64,000 nt of DNA from assembly GCF_030812195.1 (NCBI RefSeq), contig NZ_JAUSSF010000002.1, forward strand, positions 496,001 to 560,000. Reading direction: 5' to 3'. Under the pieces are notes generated by a model. It made no database searches. It had not been told where the DNA came from and was given only the letters and a program-made list of their open reading frames with translations. This document shows, piece by piece, positions 61,722 to 64,000 of the stretch. Each line of letters opens with the position of its first letter. The first letter of the stretch is position 1. The DNA is from Chryseobacterium lathyri (GTDB lineage: Bacteria > Bacteroidota > Bacteroidia > Flavobacteriales > Weeksellaceae). The position numbers and the translations under genes were made by a program.

Positions 61722-62362
61722 CTGAAACCTCCTACAAGTTTTACAAATATTTTCTTAGATCCCATAGAATAAACAGTAAGCATACTTCCGTCCGGCAAAA
61801 ACTTCATATTCTGTTTAAAATCTGCAGATGTTCCATAACCACGCAAATTATCAATCTGAGAAATAACATCTCCAGGCCAGATTACACAGATAGGAGAATC
61901 TTCTGAAGCTCCGCTTCCACTTTTGCCAATAGTATTTACTACAGCATTGTACTGAAATACAGCCAGATCTTCCTTGCTCTTATCATCTAAAGATCTGTAG
62001 ATATTTGACATATTTTTCAGTATCGATTTATTCAACGGATCTTTTGCATAGGCAGCCTCAGCCTTAGCTAAGATTTTCTCAGCTTTGCTTTTTGACGGTT
62101 TTTTTTCCGCAACTTTCCAAATTTCTTTGTAATCATCATTATAATTTGAGATTTCATCACCGGAACCCATAAAACGGCTTCCGTAATAAAGAAAATTCAT
62201 TTGCTGCTGGGTAAGATTTTCCGGGTTCTTTTTGAAGACCTCCAGATAATTATTATATTCCTGAGGATTCTCTGTGACATTCTTTTTAATTTCCTCAACA
62301 TTAATTTGAGAAAAATACAATCCAAAGCTCAGAATAAAAATAATCTGAAATAATTTATTCAT
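61718..62362 (-). CDS. Secreted protein, DUF4919-like, function unknown
   Basis: The 214-residue protein has a signal peptide (about 1-19, ending FSQ). A helical region with NPENLTQQQMNFLYYGSRF and AEAAYAKDPLNKSILKNMSNIYRSL resembles a TPR and matches the DUF4919 pattern as I recall it. The C-terminal part has SPICVIWPGDVISQIDNLRGYG and a strand pair ending LVGGFR. It overlaps the AlkD-like gene by 4 bp. No functional link between the two is evident. Confidence 0.6.
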   Translation of the reverse strand: MNKLFQIIFILSFGLYFSQINVEEIKKNVTENPQEYNNYLEVFKKNPENLTQQQMNFLYYGSRFMGSGDEISNYNDDYKEIWKVAEKKPSKSKAEKILAKAEAAYAKDPLNKSILKNMSNIYRSLDDKSKEDLAVFQYNAVVNTIGKSGSGASEDSPICVIWPGDVISQIDNLRGYGTSADFKQNMKFLPDGSMLTVYSMGSKKIFVKLVGGFR

Positions 62363-62391
62363 ATTAATTTGTGTTGTGTTTTTATTTATAA

Positions 62392-63678
62392 TTAAGCATG
62401 TTCATCTGCCACAATACTTTCCTGCGCTTCCTCTTCTTTTGCAATGGCTTTCGGATTGGCTACTTTTGCAATAGTAAGTCCCTGAACGATAATTGAGAAT
62501 ACGACAACACAGTAAGTGATACTTAAGATGATCTCACTGTATTCGCTTTTTGGAATAGACATGGCCAATGCGATAGAAACTCCGCCACGGATTCCTCCCC
62601 AGACGAGAACTTTTACTGTTTGCGGACTAAATCTTGTTCGCAGAGACATAAATTTCGTGGGTATCCAGATCGAAATGAAACGGGCAATTAAAACGACTGC
62701 AATCGCCAGTAAACCAGGAATCATAAAGAACCTTAAATCTTTGATCATCAACAGTTCAAAACCGATAAACAGGAATAGCACGGCATTAAGAATTTCGTCG
62801 ATCAGTTCCCAGAATTTGATGAGGTAATCCTGGGTAATGGATTTCATTTTGAACCTTACATTAAAATTACCCATGAATAAACCTGCAGCAACCATCGTTA
62901 ACGGTCCGGAAATATGCATCTGTCTTGCAACAAGATACCCTCCCATTACTACGGAAAGTGTTACCAGAACAGAAATAATATAGTCATCTACCTCTCGCAT
63001 CAGCCTGGAAGTGATCCATCCCAGGAAAACACCCAGCAGAATTCCGCCGCCGGCTTCTTTCATCAGAAGCAATCCGATACTTTCAACACCCAGATCTACT
63101 TCTTTCCCGATGGCAAGCTGTAAAACCACTGTAAATACCACTACGGCCATACCGTCATTGAAAAGAGACTCCCCAGCCACTTTGGTTTCCAGTGATTTAG
63201 AAACATTGGCCTGTTTCAGAATACTTAAAACAGCTACCGGATCGGTAGGGGAAATAAGCGCTCCAAAAAGCAGACAGAAGATAAACGGAAGCTGAATTCC
63301 TAAAAAAGGCAACAGATAAAACATCCCGAATCCTACCACAAATGTAGAAATAACCACTCCGGCCGTAGAAAATATCAACACCGGCCTGAACTGCTCCTTA
63401 AGATCATTGATATTGATGTGGATACCTCCCGCAAAGAGAAGGAAATTAAGCATTGCCCCCATCAGAACTTCTGTAAAGTCTATACTGTTCATTAACTTAT
63501 TAAGATGCCCAAAAGTTCTCGGAAGCACTGTTTCTCCAAACATCACCAGAAAAATAGAAACCACGATGGCAATTACCATAATCCCAATGGTACTGGGAAG
63601 TTTCAGAAATCTGTAATTGAGATATGCAAAAATTGATGCCAATACTATTAAGGCTGAAAATGAATAATATAATTCCAC
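62392..63678 (-). CDS. CPA1-family Na+/H+ antiporter (NhaP-type)
   Basis: The 428-residue protein has about twelve membrane helices and the CPA1 signatures. LLFGALISPTDPVAVLSILK is near residues 136-155, followed by GESLFNDGMAVVVFTVVL, which holds the ND pair for ion exchange. An Arg-rich VWGGIRGGVSIALAMS comes later. It has no large cytoplasmic C-terminal domain, only a short acidic tail. It is predicted to exchange Na+, K+ or Li+ for H+ at the inner membrane. The next gene on the same strand is cut off by the window end. Confidence 0.92.
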   Translation of the reverse strand: MELYYSFSALIVLASIFAYLNYRFLKLPSTIGIMVIAIVVSIFLVMFGETVLPRTFGHLNKLMNSIDFTEVLMGAMLNFLLFAGGIHININDLKEQFRPVLIFSTAGVVISTFVVGFGMFYLLPFLGIQLPFIFCLLFGALISPTDPVAVLSILKQANVSKSLETKVAGESLFNDGMAVVVFTVVLQLAIGKEVDLGVESIGLLLMKEAGGGILLGVFLGWITSRLMREVDDYIISVLVTLSVVMGGYLVARQMHISGPLTMVAAGLFMGNFNVRFKMKSITQDYLIKFWELIDEILNAVLFLFIGFELLMIKDLRFFMIPGLLAIAVVLIARFISIWIPTKFMSLRTRFSPQTVKVLVWGGIRGGVSIALAMSIPKSEYSEIILSITYCVVVFSIIVQGLTIAKVANPKAIAKEEEAQESIVADEHA

Positions 63679-63700
63679 TAAAGTGTGTTTTTTAATTAAT

Positions 63701-64000
63701 TTATAAGTCTAAATAAAGTATTTTTATATATAGTTTATGCCCGTCTTTCTCCCAGATATCAAACATCCCGTCTTTGGCAGGCTGTGATCCTCTCACATAA
63801 TCTTTCCCGATATTCAGGATATTCAGCAGGATGTATTCATCCCCCACAGAATTGACTAAATAGGCTGTTTTTTCAGAGCTTCCGTTTCCGGAATTCTTTA
63901 TTCCTCCAGTAAGCAGACGGAACTGATTCAGATGATGCATGAAATTATTTCCTTCTTTCCGGGAATCATAAGCCCTCAGAAGAACTAGAAGTATATCCAG
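63701..64000 (-). CDS. Partial CDS at the window end, function unknown
   Basis: An open frame on the minus strand runs to the last base of the window, so its start is not visible; an internal Met at 63940 is unlikely to be the true start. The 99 visible C-terminal residues contain a long helix (LDILLVLLRAYDS), a turn with NSGNGSSEKTAYLVNS, and beta strands (YVRGSQPAKDGMFDIWEKDG, HKLYIKILYLDL). I recognise no family. It lies 22 bp upstream of the Na+/H+ antiporter gene on the same strand and could share its operon. Confidence 0.6.
   Translation of the reverse strand: MDILLVLLRAYDSRKEGNNFMHHLNQFRLLTGGIKNSGNGSSEKTAYLVNSVGDEYILLNILNIGKDYVRGSQPAKDGMFDIWEKDGHKLYIKILYLDL

Noticed and set aside
1..64000. 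tRNA, rRNA, insertion sequences, phage genes, CRISPR arrays or toxin-antitoxin pairs
   Set aside because: None was recognised by reading both strands; a dedicated tRNA or HMM search could still find short ones.

Overview
The window is AT-rich bacterial chromosome from a Bacteroidota member of the order Flavobacteriales, most likely Chryseobacterium or a close relative in the Weeksellaceae. Four things point there: promoters of the TAnnTTTG type with few clear Shine-Dalgarno sequences, a type IX secretion (T9SS) C-terminal sorting domain, the gliding lipoprotein GldH, and protein families typical of the group (GLPGLI, DUF3078, DUF6122, alternative complex III). No rRNA, tRNA, insertion sequence, phage gene or CRISPR array is visible. 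This is mostly core genome, with a few lineage-specific islands of envelope proteins.

Left part (1-20.5 kb): a haem biosynthesis cluster hemA-hemC-[DUF1287]-[amidase]-hemD-hemE runs rightward and contains two predicted cell-wall enzymes. It converges on sufS through a bidirectional terminator. A leftward block follows with sufS, prs-rplY and an outer-membrane FadL-like transporter paired with an SGNH lipase lipoprotein. Next comes a rightward operon ricT-gldH-pbp1A (8-bp overlap and 6-bp gap), then selO, a T9SS cargo protein, a polytopic membrane protein and a leftward SPOR-domain protein.

Centre (20.6-29.1 kb): the complete alternative complex III operon actABCDEF encodes a quinol:cytochrome c oxidoreductase. 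ActA is a six-haem fusion version. The operon ends in a strong terminator with no cytochrome oxidase genes attached.

29.2-42 kb is a mixed region: a secreted protein of unknown role, a Crp/Fnr regulator beside an AHL-lactonase-like metallohydrolase, a lipoprotein overlapping apt, a TPR membrane protein with ribH, an LTA-synthase-like sulfatase-fold enzyme, a YgiB/YgiC-like operon, a YpfJ metallopeptidase and a GLPGLI protein.

41.8-46.4 kb holds the SUF iron-sulfur assembly operon iscA-sufB-[GNAT]-sufC-sufD. Its cysteine desulfurase SufS is encoded about 36 kb away.

46.4-64 kb holds a tandem DUF3078 pair that duplicated together with its promoter and terminator, rhomboid protease-dprA, gdhA, two small secreted low-complexity proteins sharing a terminator, a YkgJ/inward-rectifier K+ channel operon, a group III truncated haemoglobin, a Ca2+/H+ antiporter, a three-gene envelope cluster of unknown function, an AlkD-like repair enzyme, a CPA1 Na+/H+ antiporter and a gene cut by the window end. 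Regulation is mostly visible as TAnnTTTG elements about 10-40 nt before start codons and as strong intrinsic terminators between convergent units.
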